Below are positions 21,173-30,296 of a DNA stretch of 64,000 nucleotides, piece by piece. Origin of the DNA: Hyphomicrobiales bacterium (GTDB lineage: Bacteria > Pseudomonadota > Alphaproteobacteria > Rhizobiales > Beijerinckiaceae); NCBI GenBank assembly GCA_900466745.1, contig UBNE01000018.1:1-64000 (forward strand). Reading direction: 5' to 3'. A model generated the notes under the pieces. It searched no databases and was not told the origin of the DNA. It saw nothing but the letters and a program-made list of their open reading frames with translations. How positions within the stretch are numbered: position 1 is the stretch's first letter; each line of letters begins with the position of its first letter. Position numbers and translations under genes: made by a program.

Positions 21173-22621
21173 ATGTCCTGGAGACTAGACGAGCTCTTCC
21201 CCGAGACCTTCGACGCCGAGGCCGCCGGGCAGCCGGTGCACGGCGTCGCCTTCGACAGCCGCAAGGTGACGGGGGACGATGTCTTCGTCGCGCTCGCGGG
21301 GGCCAAGGCGGATGGCGCGCGCTTCATCATGGATGCGGTCGGGCATGGCGCCGTCGCCGTGGTTTCGGGCGGCCCGCGCCCGGCGGACCTGCCGGCCGGC
21401 GTCGCTTTCGCGCAGGTTCCCGATCCGCGGCTTGCGCTTGCGCTGGCGGCGGCCAAGCTCCATCCGCACCAGCCCGAAACCATCGTCGCCGTGACCGGGA
21501 CGAGCGGCAAATCCTCGGTCGCGGACTTCACCCGCCAGATCTTCCAGGCGCTCGGCCATGAAGCGGCGAGCCTCGGCACCATCGGCGTCGTCACCGCCAG
21601 GGGGGCCGATTACGGCTCGCTGACCACGCCCGACCCGTTGTCGCTGCACGCCTCGCTCGACCGGCTGGCGGGGGAGGGCATTACCCATCTGGCCATGGAA
21701 GCCTCCTCGCACGGCCTCGACCAGCGCCGGCTCGACGGGGTGAGGCTGAAGGCCGGCGCCTTCCTCAATCTCGGGCGCGACCATCTCGACTATCATCCGA
21801 GCGTCGAGGCGTATCTCGCCGCCAAGCTCAGGCTCTGGGAGCTGCTGCCGGCAGGCGCGCCGGTGGTGATCAACCGCGACGAGCCTTATGCCGAGGAAGC
21901 CGCGCAGGCCGCCAGCGACGGCGGGCATCCGCTCATCGGTATCGGCCGCAAGGGTGAGACGCTGACCCTGCTCGCCAATGAGCGGGACGGCTTCGCCCAG
22001 CGCCTGACGATCGGTTTCGACGGCGAGCGGATTTCGGTCTCGCTGCCGCTGGTCGGGGACTTCATGGCCGGCAACGCGCTGGTCGCGGCCGGGCTCGCCA
22101 TCGCGACCGGGGCGGAGAAGCGCAAGGCGCTGGAGGCGATCTGCGGGCTCACCGGCGTCGCCGGGCGGCTCGAACGGGTCGGCGAGGCCAATGGCGGGCT
22201 GGTCGTCGTCGACTACGCCCACAAGCCGGATGCGCTGGCGGCGGTGCTTTCGACGCTGAGGCCCTATGCGACCGGGCGCCTGATCTGCGTCTTCGGCTGC
22301 GGCGGCGACCGCGACAAGGGCAAGCGGCCGCTGATGGGCGCCATTGCCGCCGAGAAGGCCGACATCGCCATCGTCACCGACGACAATCCGCGCAGCGAGG
22401 ACGCAGCCACGATCCGGGCCGAGATCATGGCCGCCTCGCCGAAGCTGCGGGAGATCGGCGACCGCGAGGAGGCGATTCGCGCCGCGGTCGGGATGCTCCA
22501 GCCCGGGGATTTGCTGGTCGTGGCCGGAAAGGGCCATGAAAGCGGCCAGATCATAGGCGAGCGCACATGGCCCTTCTCCGACCACGAGGTCGTGCGGAAG
22601 GCGCTGGCGCAGGGGAAATAG
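21173..22621 (+). CDS. murE: UDP-MurNAc-L-Ala-D-Glu:meso-DAP ligase MurE
   Basis: MurE adds the third amino acid to the UDP-MurNAc peptide in the cytoplasm. The 482-residue ligase has the ATP-binding VTGTSGKSS, the FDSRKV N-terminal signature and VVDYAHKPDAL. The substrate motif DDNPRSE shows specificity for meso-diaminopimelate rather than lysine. I chose the ATG at 21173 (MSWRLDELF); an ATG at 21161 giving four more residues is equally possible, since neither has an ideal Shine-Dalgarno site. The upstream repeat element ends 18 bases before it. Confidence 0.96.
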   Translation: MSWRLDELFPETFDAEAAGQPVHGVAFDSRKVTGDDVFVALAGAKADGARFIMDAVGHGAVAVVSGGPRPADLPAGVAFAQVPDPRLALALAAAKLHPHQPETIVAVTGTSGKSSVADFTRQIFQALGHEAASLGTIGVVTARGADYGSLTTPDPLSLHASLDRLAGEGITHLAMEASSHGLDQRRLDGVRLKAGAFLNLGRDHLDYHPSVEAYLAAKLRLWELLPAGAPVVINRDEPYAEEAAQAASDGGHPLIGIGRKGETLTLLANERDGFAQRLTIGFDGERISVSLPLVGDFMAGNALVAAGLAIATGAEKRKALEAICGLTGVAGRLERVGEANGGLVVVDYAHKPDALAAVLSTLRPYATGRLICVFGCGGDRDKGKRPLMGAIAAEKADIAIVTDDNPRSEDAATIRAEIMAASPKLREIGDREEAIRAAVGMLQPGDLLVVAGKGHESGQIIGERTWPFSDHEVVRKALAQGK

Positions 22622-22699
22622 CCCCATGCGCCAGAATAGGATTTCGCGCGAATTCGTTTCGTCCGTCCGGGCGGGAAGCGCGCTGTCGGAGATTCACGG

Positions 22700-24124
22700 A
22701 TGAGCGCCCCCCTCTGGAGCGGAGACAGTCTGGTCGCGGCGCTGGGCGCGCGGGCGGAAGGCGCGGTGCCGCCGGCCGTCACCGGCGCCTCGATCGACAC
22801 CCGCACGCTGGAGCCGGGGGACGCCTTCTTCGCCATCAGGGGCGAGGCCCGCGACGGCCACGACTTCGTCAGGGGCGCGCTGGAGAAGGGCGCCGCGCTT
22901 GCCGTGATCGACGAGGCGCATGCGGCGCAGTTCGAGGGGGCGGGCGCGCTCGCCGTCGTGCCGGACGTGCTGAAGGCGATGGAGCAGGCGGGCGCGGCCC
23001 GCCGCGCGGCGCTGAAGGCGGGCGTCGTCGCCGTCACCGGCTCGGTCGGCAAGACCGGGACCAAGGAGGCGCTGCGCCTCGTGCTGTCGCGCCAGGGCAA
23101 GACCCATGCGCCGGTCGCCTCCTACAACAACCATTGGGGTGTGCCGCTGACGCTGGTGCGCACGCCGGCCGACATCGCCTATGGCGTCTACGAGATCGGC
23201 ATGAACAGCCCCGGCGAGATCCTGCCGCTGGCCCGGCTGGTGCGTCCCCAGGTCGCGATCATCACCACGATCCAGCCGGTCCATCTGGCCGCCTTCGCTT
23301 CGCTGGAAGGCATCGCCGAAGAGAAGGCGGGCGTCTTCTGGGAGCTCGAGAAGGGCGGAACGGCGATCATCAACGCCGACATCCCGCAATCGGAATTGCT
23401 GCGCGACATCGCCAAATCCGGCCCGGCCGGGCGGATCGTCACCTTCGGCGAAAGCCCCGACGCCGATGTCAGGCTGGTCTCCTGCGCGCTCAAGGCCGAC
23501 GTCTCGACGGTTGAGGCGCGGGTGCTCGGCCAGCCGGTGACCTACAAGCTCGGCAGCCCGGGCCGGCATATCGTGCTGAACTCGCTCGCGGTGCTGGCGG
23601 CGGTGCAGGCGCTCGGCGCCGACCTCGCGCTGGCAGCGCTGGCGCTCGGCGACCTCAAGCCCCCGCCGGGCCGCGGCGCCCGGCAGATCCTGCAGGCGCC
23701 GGGCGGAACCCTGACGCTGCTCGACGAGAGCTATAACGGCAACCCGGCCTCGATGCGCGCGGCGATCGAGAATCTCGGGCGCCTGCCCGTGGAGGGCCGA
23801 GGGCGGCGCATCGCCGTGCTCGGCGACATGCTGGAGCTCGGGCCGAGCGGCGGCGAGCTGCACGAGGGGCTGGCCGGGCCGCTCGCCGCCAACGGCATCG
23901 ACAAGGTCTTCGCCTGCGGGCCGCTGATGAAGGGACTCTATGAGAGCTTGCCTTCGGCCATGCGGGGGGCTTATGCCCCCGGGGCGGGCGAATTGGAGCC
24001 GCTCGTGCTCGATGCGGTTCGTGCCGGCGACGTCGTCACCGTCAAGGGATCGCTGGGCTCGCGCATGGGGCCGATCGTCAAGGCGCTCCTCGCGCGCTTT
24101 CCTGCCTTGCCTGCCGAAGACTAA
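22700..24124 (+). CDS. murF: UDP-MurNAc-tripeptide:D-Ala-D-Ala ligase MurF
   Basis: MurF adds D-Ala-D-Ala to finish the UDP-MurNAc pentapeptide. The 474-residue protein has [18 protein letters not shown] (N-terminal domain), the P-loop [12 protein letters not shown], where most MurF proteins have GSxGKTTTK, then [21 protein letters not shown] and [11 protein letters not shown]. It lies 78 bases after murE and 103 before mraY. Confidence 0.95.
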   Translation: MSAPLWSGDSLVAALGARAEGAVPPAVTGASIDTRTLEPGDAFFAIRGEARDGHDFVRGALEKGAALAVIDEAHAAQFEGAGALAVVPDVLKAMEQAGAARRAALKAGVVAVTGSVGKTGTKEALRLVLSRQGKTHAPVASYNNHWGVPLTLVRTPADIAYGVYEIGMNSPGEILPLARLVRPQVAIITTIQPVHLAAFASLEGIAEEKAGVFWELEKGGTAIINADIPQSELLRDIAKSGPAGRIVTFGESPDADVRLVSCALKADVSTVEARVLGQPVTYKLGSPGRHIVLNSLAVLAAVQALGADLALAALALGDLKPPPGRGARQILQAPGGTLTLLDESYNGNPASMRAAIENLGRLPVEGRGRRIAVLGDMLELGPSGGELHEGLAGPLAANGIDKVFACGPLMKGLYESLPSAMRGAYAPGAGELEPLVLDAVRAGDVVTVKGSLGSRMGPIVKALLARFPALPAED

Positions 24125-24128
24125 AGCC

Positions 24129-24166
24129 TTTTCAAGCGAAGCGGACACCGGTTCGCGTGAAGAAAA
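24129..24166. repeat. Short inverted repeat between murF and mraY
   Basis: TTCAAGCGAA (24131-24140) and TTCGCGTGAA (24152-24161) form a nearly perfect hairpin flanked by TTTT and AAAA. This motif recurs between genes in many Hyphomicrobiales as I recall, and shares its core with the hairpin at 15105-15135. Confidence 0.7.
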
Positions 24167-24227
24167 TGCGACACGCCAAAAGATTCTGATCCGACCTTCC
24201 GACCGTTTCCCGAAAGATAGCCCGCAC

Positions 24228-25310
24228 ATGCTCGCCTGGCTTGCCGAATTGTCCGGCACTTTCCCCGTGCTGAACGTCTTCCGCTACATCACCTTCCGGG
24301 CGGGCGGGGCGACGGCGACGGCGCTGCTCTTCGTCTTCTTCTTCGGGCCGGCGGCGATTTCCTGGCTCAGGATCAAGCAGGGCAAGGGCCAGCCGATCCG
24401 CACGGACGGCCCCGAGAGCCACCTTGCCAAGCGCGGCACGCCGACCATGGGCGGGCTGATGATCCTGTCGGGCCTGTTCGCCGCGGTGCTGCTCTGGGGC
24501 AATCTGCGCAACCCCTATGTCTGGATCGTGCTCTTCGTCACGGCGGCCTATGGCGCCATCGGCTTCTATGACGACTACCTCAAGGTGACGAAGCAGTCGC
24601 ATAAGGGATTCTCGGGCAAGGCGCGCATCGCCATCGAGGTCGTGGTCGCGCTGATCGCCTGCACCTTCGTGATGCAGACCCAGCCGCCGGCGATCGCCTC
24701 CGGCTTCGCCATGCCCTTCCTCAAGGAAGCGATCATCCCGCTCGGCATCCTGTTTCCGCTGGTCACGGCCTTCGTCGTGGTGGGGGCCGGCAATTCGGTC
24801 AACCTGACCGACGGGCTCGACGGGCTCGCCATCGTGCCGGTGATGATCGCGGCCGGCACCTTCGGCTTCATCTCCTATCTCGTCGGCAACGCCATCTTCG
24901 CCAACTATCTCCAGATCCACCACGTTCCGGGCGCGGGCGAGCTCGCGGTGATCTGCGGCGCGGTGATCGGGGCGGGGCTCGGCTTCCTCTGGTTCAACGC
25001 GCCGCCGGCCCAGATCTTCATGGGCGACACCGGCTCGCTGGGTCTCGGCGGCCTGCTCGGCACGATCGCCGTGGCCACCAAGCACGAGATCGTGCTGGCC
25101 GTGGTCGGCGGGCTCTTCGTCGTCGAGGCGCTCTCGGTCATCATCCAGGTCGCGGTGTTCAAGCGCACCGGCAAGCGCGTCTTCCTGATGGCGCCGATCC
25201 ACCATCATTTCGAGAAGCTGGGCTGGACCGAGCCGCAGGTCGTGATCCGCTTCTGGATCATCTCCGTCGTGCTGGCGCTGGTCGGCCTCGCCACGCTGAA
25301 GCTGCGCTGA
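24228..25310 (+). CDS. mraY: Phospho-MurNAc-pentapeptide transferase MraY
   Basis: MraY is the ten-helix membrane enzyme that joins phospho-MurNAc-pentapeptide to undecaprenyl phosphate, making lipid I. The 360-residue protein has the normal length and the motifs [17 protein letters not shown] with the catalytic Asp pair, [22 protein letters not shown] and the HHHFEKLGW loop. The ATG at 24228 gives the standard start; a longer open frame upstream overlaps murF and has no similarity. Confidence 0.97.
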   Translation: MLAWLAELSGTFPVLNVFRYITFRAGGATATALLFVFFFGPAAISWLRIKQGKGQPIRTDGPESHLAKRGTPTMGGLMILSGLFAAVLLWGNLRNPYVWIVLFVTAAYGAIGFYDDYLKVTKQSHKGFSGKARIAIEVVVALIACTFVMQTQPPAIASGFAMPFLKEAIIPLGILFPLVTAFVVVGAGNSVNLTDGLDGLAIVPVMIAAGTFGFISYLVGNAIFANYLQIHHVPGAGELAVICGAVIGAGLGFLWFNAPPAQIFMGDTGSLGLGGLLGTIAVATKHEIVLAVVGGLFVVEALSVIIQVAVFKRTGKRVFLMAPIHHHFEKLGWTEPQVVIRFWIISVVLALVGLATLKLR

Positions 25311-25311
25311 G

Positions 25312-26745
25312 ATGACCCCGGTCACCGTCTTCGCCGGGCGCAAGGTCGCCCTGTTCGGCCTCGGCGGCTCGGGGCTGGCCACGGCGCGCGCGCTCAAGGC
25401 GGGCGGTGCCGATGTCGCCGCCTGGGACGACAGCGAGACAAGCCGCGAGAAGGCGGCGGCCGAGGGCATCGCCGTCGTCGACCTGGCGAGCGCGGATTGG
25501 TCTGGCTTCGCCGCCTTCGTGCTGTCGCCGGGCGTGCCGCTGACCCATCCCGAGCCGCATTGGACCGTGGGCAAGGCGAAGGCAGCCGGCGTCGCGATCA
25601 TCGGCGACGTCGAGCTGTTCTTCCGCGAGCGGGCGAAAATCGCGCCGAGCGCTCCGGTCGTTTGCATCACCGGCACCAACGGCAAGTCGACGACGACGGC
25701 GCTGATCGCGCATGTGCTGAAGCAGGCCGGACGCGACGTCCAGATGGGCGGCAATATCGGCACCGCCGTGCTGGCGCTGGAGCCGCCGGCCACGAACCGC
25801 ATCCATGTCATCGAGTGTTCGAGCTACCAGATCGACCTCGCACCTTCGCTCGCGCCCACCGTCGGCATCCAGATGAACCTGACGCCGGACCATCTCGACC
25901 GGCACGGCTCGCTGGAGAACTACGCCGCGATCAAGGAGCGGCTGGTTTCGGCGGCGGATATCGCCGTGGTCGGCGTGGACGACGAGCCCTCGCGGCAGAT
26001 GGCGCTCAGGCGCGCGGCCGGCGGCCGCCCGCTGGTCGAGATCAGCGGCGAGCAGCCGCTCGACCGGGGCGTCTTCGCCGAGACCGTCGCGCATGACGGA
26101 CGGAGCGAGACGCGGATCGTCGCGGCGCAGGACGGCGAGCGGCGCGTCGTCGCCAGCCTCGCCGGCATCGGCAGCTTGCGCGGCACGCACAATGCCCAGA
26201 ATGCGGCGGCCGCCTTCGCCACCTGCGCGGCGCTGGGCCTGAGCGATGCGGAGATCGCCGCCGGCTTCCGCAGCTATCCCGGGCTGGCGCATCGCATGGA
26301 GGAGCTAGGCCGGATCGGCCGCGTCGTCTTCATCAACGATTCCAAGGCGACCAACGCCGATTCGACCGAAAAGGCGCTGACCTCCTTCCGGGACATCTTC
26401 TGGATCCTCGGCGGCAAGGCCAAGGAGGGCGGCATCGAGTCGCTCCGCCGCTATTTCCCGAACATCGCGAAAGCCTATCTGATCGGCGCGGCGAGCGACC
26501 TCTTCGCCGCGACCTTCGACGTCGAGGGCAGCGTGACCTATGAGCGCAGCCTCACGCTCGACAAGGCGCTGGCGGCTGCAACGCGCGACGCGCTCGCCAA
26601 GCCCGGCGAGGGTGAGATCGCCGTGCTGCTCTCGCCGGCCTGCGCCTCCTTCGACCAGTTCCCGAATTTCGAGGTGCGCGGCGATACGTTCCGCAGGCTG
26701 GTCGCGGAACTGCCGGGATTCGTGGCGTTCGGTGGTGGAAAGTAA
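25312..26745 (+). CDS. murD: UDP-MurNAc-L-Ala:D-Glu ligase MurD
   Basis: MurD adds D-glutamate to UDP-MurNAc-L-Ala. The 477-residue protein shows the N-terminal Rossmann signature [26 protein letters not shown], the P-loop [33 protein letters not shown] and [13 protein letters not shown]. It starts one base after the mraY stop. In related genomes ftsW follows directly as I recall; here an AT-rich insert separates them. Confidence 0.97.
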   Translation: MTPVTVFAGRKVALFGLGGSGLATARALKAGGADVAAWDDSETSREKAAAEGIAVVDLASADWSGFAAFVLSPGVPLTHPEPHWTVGKAKAAGVAIIGDVELFFRERAKIAPSAPVVCITGTNGKSTTTALIAHVLKQAGRDVQMGGNIGTAVLALEPPATNRIHVIECSSYQIDLAPSLAPTVGIQMNLTPDHLDRHGSLENYAAIKERLVSAADIAVVGVDDEPSRQMALRRAAGGRPLVEISGEQPLDRGVFAETVAHDGRSETRIVAAQDGERRVVASLAGIGSLRGTHNAQNAAAAFATCAALGLSDAEIAAGFRSYPGLAHRMEELGRIGRVVFINDSKATNADSTEKALTSFRDIFWILGGKAKEGGIESLRRYFPNIAKAYLIGAASDLFAATFDVEGSVTYERSLTLDKALAAATRDALAKPGEGEIAVLLSPACASFDQFPNFEVRGDTFRRLVAELPGFVAFGGGK

Positions 26746-26750
26746 ATAAA

Positions 26751-26784
26751 GCGGGTCCGATTTGGGCCGAAAGCGGAAGTAGCG
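26751..26784. repeat. Copy 1 of a GGTCCGA-TGGG-CGAAA motif after murD
   Basis: The core GGTCCGATTTGGGCCGAAA lies just after the murD stop and marks the left edge of the AT-rich insert. A similar sequence is at 27873-27900 and a weaker one at 27106-27141. Confidence 0.5.
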
Positions 26785-26832
26785 AGCCTCCAAACAACGA
26801 CTATGGTGGTGGCGAAGACTCAGGAGAACACA

Positions 26833-27105
26833 ATGTGGGGCATTGTCCTCTCACCCATCACCATGGGCACTGCATTTGCCGTTGCGTTATTTCTCTCGAT
26901 CCGCCGTTGGCCTGCCAGCTTGACCTCGTTGGCTGTCCTCGCTGTAGCCTCGGCTGTTTTTGTCGCTCTCACGACTGTCAACTACATGGACGGCGGGTGG
27001 GCGCTCATAGGTCAGTCGTTGCTGTGGTTGATACCCGCCGAGTTCATCTGGATCGTAGTTTTTAGAGTGCTTGTTGCAAAGTTCGTGGCTTGGTCGAGGC
27101 TCTGA
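26833..27105 (+). CDS. Small three-helix membrane protein, unknown function
   Basis: I do not recognise this 90-residue protein. It starts at an ATG with a strong AGGAGA site five bases upstream and contains three hydrophobic segments: about residues 4-23, 29-48 (LTSLAVLAVASAVFVALTTV) and 56-80. It ends with a short basic tail. GC content is clearly lower than in the flanking mur and fts genes, suggesting acquisition by transfer. It lies between murD and ftsW, where no gene is expected, and is convergent with another small membrane-protein ORF. It has no signature of a toxin, holin or immunity protein that I can name. Confidence 0.6.
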   Translation: MWGIVLSPITMGTAFAVALFLSIRRWPASLTSLAVLAVASAVFVALTTVNYMDGGWALIGQSLLWLIPAEFIWIVVFRVLVAKFVAWSRL

Positions 27106-27141
27106 CCGGGTGTCTCGTTCGGGTCGGAAGCGGACATTAGG
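27106..27141. repeat. Weak copy 2 of the insert-boundary motif
   Basis: TCGTTCGGGTCGGAAGCGGA follows directly after the small membrane-protein gene and resembles the 3' half of the motif at 26751-26784. Confidence 0.35.
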
Positions 27142-27448
27142 AAAGCAGCAGACCAGATGCGAAGTTCGCGAACGCTACGACCACTATTATTCCGCTGAGC
27201 ACGACAATTTGGCGGGGAAATCGGGAGTTGCGGCGTCGAGGAAACCCAATCACTCGCGCTCCTGTCCAATGCGAAACAAGGATCGCAAGGAACATGAGTG
27301 CCGGCGCTAACCTAACCAAGTGAAGCCATATGGACGCCGGCTCGTCACTCAGCGACCACGGTAAAACCGCAAAAGTCATCGCTAGCCCCGACCAAGCCAG
27401 GATCGTTACAATCATGGATTGATGGGGAACGGGGCGGCCATGCAACAT
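27137..27448 (-). CDS. Small three-helix membrane protein, unknown function (uncertain)
   Basis: This is a possible 103-residue protein with three hydrophobic segments (VTILAWSGLAMTFAVLPWSL near the N terminus, LVRLAPALMFLAILVSHW, and IVVLSGIIVVVAFANF near the C terminus) and a basic loop RRRNSRFPR before the last. The ATG at 27448 has GAGG six bases upstream; a TTG start at 27595 would give 152 residues, the added part holding one more hydrophobic stretch. It is convergent with the 90-residue membrane ORF, with 31 bases between them. I recognise no family. The regular membrane pattern argues for a real gene, but this is from composition only. Confidence 0.42.
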   Translation of the reverse strand: MLHGRPVPHQSMIVTILAWSGLAMTFAVLPWSLSDEPASIWLHLVRLAPALMFLAILVSHWTGARVIGFPRRRNSRFPRQIVVLSGIIVVVAFANFASGLLLS

Positions 27449-27594
27449 CGTCAACCTCAAACGCTCCGCGAGATGGTGGACGAGTAAACATATTGCGCTT
27501 GTGAGAGTGCCCGCAACGGGTCGACAGCGGATCTTGTCGGATTGAGAAAGACATGCACATCTGCGGCTGCGACCTTTGATCCCGGGAGGTGGCA

Positions 27595-27741
27595 ATGGGC
27601 GGTTTTCTAGAAGTTTTAAAAGATTTTGTTAGAGATCATCGTAAAGATTATCGCCTATTTAGTTGGCGTGGCCTGATACATCTTGGCGTGATGATGAGCA
27701 TCATCTTAGCAATCAAGTCTCATGATCCAGATATTTTGTGA
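27595..27741 (+). CDS. 48-residue AT-rich small ORF with strong RBS; in-frame continuation beyond TGA
   Basis: The ATG at 27595 is preceded by GGGAGGT four bases upstream, one of the best ribosome-binding sites in the window. It encodes 48 residues: a charged N-terminal part (MGGFLEVLKDFVRDHRKDYR) then a hydrophobic helix (LIHLGVMMSIILAI) and KSHDPDIL before a TGA at 27739-27741. The same frame continues for 22 residues after that TGA with a second hydrophobic helix (ILLLISVLLLSGLWLW) and a basic end, then TGA at 27808-27810. The whole would be a two-helix membrane protein of about 71 residues if the TGA were read through or were originally TGG. It could be a nonsense-mutated gene. GC is very low for this genome. 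No family recognised. Confidence 0.5.
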   Translation: MGGFLEVLKDFVRDHRKDYRLFSWRGLIHLGVMMSIILAIKSHDPDIL

Positions 27742-27872
27742 ATTTTATTGCTTATCTCCGTTTTATTACTCAGCGGACTATGGCTCTGGTGGAGAGAACG
27801 GTCACGGTGAACCGTGATTTGAAAATTTCTATCTACAGAAACTCTTCCGACCATTTACAGGAAACCAATGCA

Positions 27873-27900
27873 AAAGGTCCGAAATGGGTCGAAATTCGCC
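27873..27900. repeat. Copy 3 of the GGTCCGA-TGGG-CGAAA motif
   Basis: GGTCCGAAATGGGTCGAAA repeats most of the copy at 26751-26784 in the same orientation, near the right end of the AT-rich insert. Confidence 0.5.
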
Positions 27901-27964
27901 GTTCGCTTCACGCGGTTCGCGCCTGCTTTGGAAGCCGAGTTTGCGCCACATCGGAATCAAACGG

Positions 27965-27979
27965 TTAACCATTCATTGA
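27965..27979 (+). promoter_or_regulatory. Near-consensus CtrA-type site before ftsW
   Basis: TTAACCATTCATTGA is TTAA-N7-TTGA, one base from the CtrA consensus TTAA-N7-TTAA, with the favoured TTAACCAT left half. It lies 63 bp before the ftsW start and could belong to a promoter that restarts transcription after the insert. Confidence 0.35.
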
Positions 27980-28041
27980 CAGAGTGATTCGTCACGAAGC
28001 GCGGCTCGTCCGCGCCGAAACTGTCGATAGGACGCGCTGTC

Positions 28042-29175
28042 ATGGTCTCCCGCGCCGAACCTTCCCTGAGCGGCCGCTGGTGGTGGTCGATCGACCGCCT
28101 GATCCTCGCCGCGCTGATCGCGCTGATGGTCTCGGGCGTCGTGCTGCTGATGGCCGGCGGGCCGCCGGTGGCGGAACGGCTCGGGCTTTCGACCTTCCAT
28201 TTCGTCAACCGGCAGGCGGCCTATCTCGCCGGCGCCATCGTGATCTTCCTGGGCGTGTCCTTCATGACGCCGCGCCAGGTGCGCCGCGCCGCGCTGATCC
28301 TCTATGTGATCTCGCTCGCCATGGTGGTCGCGACCCTGTATTTCGGCGTCGAGGTCAAGGGCGCCAAGCGCTGGCTGACGCTCAGCATCCTCGGCTCGGT
28401 GCAGCCCTCCGAATTCATGAAGCCGGCCTTCGTCGTGCTCGCCGCCTGGGCCTTCGCCGAGGGCACCCGCCGGCCGGACCTGCCGGGCACGATCCTCGCC
28501 TTGCTCATCCTGCCGGTCTCGATCGTGCCGCTGGTGCTGCAGCCGGATTTCGGCCAGACCATGCTGATCAGCCTGGTCTGGGCCGGGCTGTTCTTCGTCG
28601 CCGGGCTGCACTGGTTCTGGGTGATCGGGTTAGGGGGCATCGGCGCCACCGGCATCTTCATCGCCTATGAGCTGGTGCCGCATGTCCGCGCCCGCATCGA
28701 GCGCTTCATGGACAAGGGCTCGGGCGACACCTTCCAGGTCGATACCGCGCTCGAAAGCTTCGCGCAGGGCGGCTGGCTCGGCAAGGGGCCGGGCGAGGGC
28801 ACGGTGAAGCGCATCCTGCCCGACGCCCATACCGATTTCATCTTCGCCGTCACGGCCGAGGAGTTCGGCGTCATCGTCTGCATGATCCTGGTCGCGCTTT
28901 TCGCGATCATCGTGCTCCGCTCGCTGTTCGTGGCGCAGAAATCCGAGGACCCGTTCACGCGGCTCGCGGTGACGGGGCTCGCGCTGCTCTTCGGCATCCA
29001 GGCGGCGATCAACATGATGGTCAATCTGCACATGATGCCGGCCAAGGGCATGACGCTGCCCTTCATCTCCTATGGCGGCTCCTCGCTGCTCTCGCTGGCG
29101 GTGGGCACGGGTTTCCTGCTCGCCCTGACGCGGCGCCGGCCGCGCTCGGCGGAGCTCGGCTCCTACGGGCGCTGA
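28042..29175 (+). CDS. ftsW: Peptidoglycan glycosyltransferase FtsW (SEDS family)
   Basis: FtsW polymerises lipid II into septal glycan strands with FtsI. The 377-residue protein has about ten membrane helices. SEDS signatures are visible: GVKGAKRWL-type (VEVKGAKRWLTL), QPSEFMK, LQPDFGQTML and, near the end, FISYGGSSLLSLAVGTGFLLAL. It lies just downstream of the AT-rich insert, so its expression may need its own promoter. murG starts one base after its stop. Confidence 0.96.
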   Translation: MVSRAEPSLSGRWWWSIDRLILAALIALMVSGVVLLMAGGPPVAERLGLSTFHFVNRQAAYLAGAIVIFLGVSFMTPRQVRRAALILYVISLAMVVATLYFGVEVKGAKRWLTLSILGSVQPSEFMKPAFVVLAAWAFAEGTRRPDLPGTILALLILPVSIVPLVLQPDFGQTMLISLVWAGLFFVAGLHWFWVIGLGGIGATGIFIAYELVPHVRARIERFMDKGSGDTFQVDTALESFAQGGWLGKGPGEGTVKRILPDAHTDFIFAVTAEEFGVIVCMILVALFAIIVLRSLFVAQKSEDPFTRLAVTGLALLFGIQAAINMMVNLHMMPAKGMTLPFISYGGSSLLSLAVGTGFLLALTRRRPRSAELGSYGR

Positions 29176-29176
29176 G

Positions 29177-30280
29177 ATGGCCGCGGGCAAGCTCGTCATG
29201 CTGGCGGCCGGCGGGACCGGCGGCCATCTCTTCCCGGCCGAGGCGCTGAGCCACGCGCTGCATGCCCGGGGCCAGCGCGTCGTGCTGATGACCGACACGC
29301 GCGCGGCGGAATACGCCGGCAGCTTCCCGGCCGAGGCGGTGCATGCCGTGCCCGCGGCGACGCCGTCCGGCCGCTCGCCATTCGCCATGACCGGGGCGCT
29401 GCTCAAGCTCGCCAAGGGCACCTTTGCGGCGCGGCGCATCATCGGCAGAATCAAGCCCGATGTCGTCGTCGGCTTCGGCGGCTATCCGACCGTGCCGCCG
29501 GTGCTCGGCGCCTCGCTCGCCGGCGTGAAGACGGTGATCCACGAGCAGAACGCCGTGATCGGCCGGGCGAACCGTTTCCTGGCCGGGCGGGCGACCGTCA
29601 TCGCCACCGGCTTCGCCGAGGTCGGCGGCATCGCCGAGCCGCTGAAGGCAAAGTGCCGCCATGTCGGCAACCCGGTGCGCCCGGCGGTGCTGGAGGTGGC
29701 GGACCGCGATTACGAATGGCCGGGCGAGGGCAAGATCCGGCTGCTCGTCTTCGGCGGCAGCCAGGGCGCGCGGGTGATGGCCGATATCGTGCCGCCGGCG
29801 ATCCAGCTCCTGAGCGAGGCCGAGCGGGCGCGGCTCTCCATCGTCCAGCAGGCGCGGGCCGAGGACGACGAGCGCGTGCGCGGCATCTATGAGAAGCTCG
29901 GCATCCGCGCGACGGTCTCGCCCTTCTTCAAGGATTTGCCGGCGCAGATGGCGGCGGCGCAGCTCGTCATCGCCCGCTCCGGCGCCTCGACCGTCGCCGA
30001 GCTGACCGTGATCGGCCGGCCGGCGATCCTCGTGCCGCTGCCCGGCTCGCTCGACCAGGACCAGGCGGCGAACGCGGCCTTCCTCGAAAAGGCCGGCGGG
30101 GCGATGCGCATCCTGCAGCCGGACTTCACCCCGCGGCGCCTCGCCAGCGAGTTGTCGCAGCTCATCGCCCAGCCGGCGCACTTGACGACCATGGCCGCAA
30201 ACGCGAAGAGCGCCGGTATCCCCGATGCCGCCGACCGCCTCGCCGATCTCGTGATCGCGACGGCCAACTTTCAGAACTGA
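29177..30280 (+). CDS. murG: UDP-GlcNAc:lipid I GlcNAc transferase MurG
   Basis: MurG is the peripheral membrane enzyme that converts lipid I to lipid II. The 367-residue GT28 protein has the N-terminal glycine loop [40 protein letters not shown], the second G-loop [11 protein letters not shown] and the UDP-GlcNAc site with [21 protein letters not shown]. It is tightly coupled to ftsW (one-base gap) and followed by murC after 16 bases. Confidence 0.97.
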   Translation: MAAGKLVMLAAGGTGGHLFPAEALSHALHARGQRVVLMTDTRAAEYAGSFPAEAVHAVPAATPSGRSPFAMTGALLKLAKGTFAARRIIGRIKPDVVVGFGGYPTVPPVLGASLAGVKTVIHEQNAVIGRANRFLAGRATVIATGFAEVGGIAEPLKAKCRHVGNPVRPAVLEVADRDYEWPGEGKIRLLVFGGSQGARVMADIVPPAIQLLSEAERARLSIVQQARAEDDERVRGIYEKLGIRATVSPFFKDLPAQMAAAQLVIARSGASTVAELTVIGRPAILVPLPGSLDQDQAANAAFLEKAGGAMRILQPDFTPRRLASELSQLIAQPAHLTTMAANAKSAGIPDAADRLADLVIATANFQN

Positions 30281-30296
30281 CAGGACACGCAGGACC

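Noticed and set aside
27738-27968. 76-codon frame starting with GTG that overlaps the 48-codon ORF stop
   Set aside because: No ribosome-binding site of its own, no hydrophobic or domain pattern, and it overlaps the better in-frame continuation of the preceding ORF.
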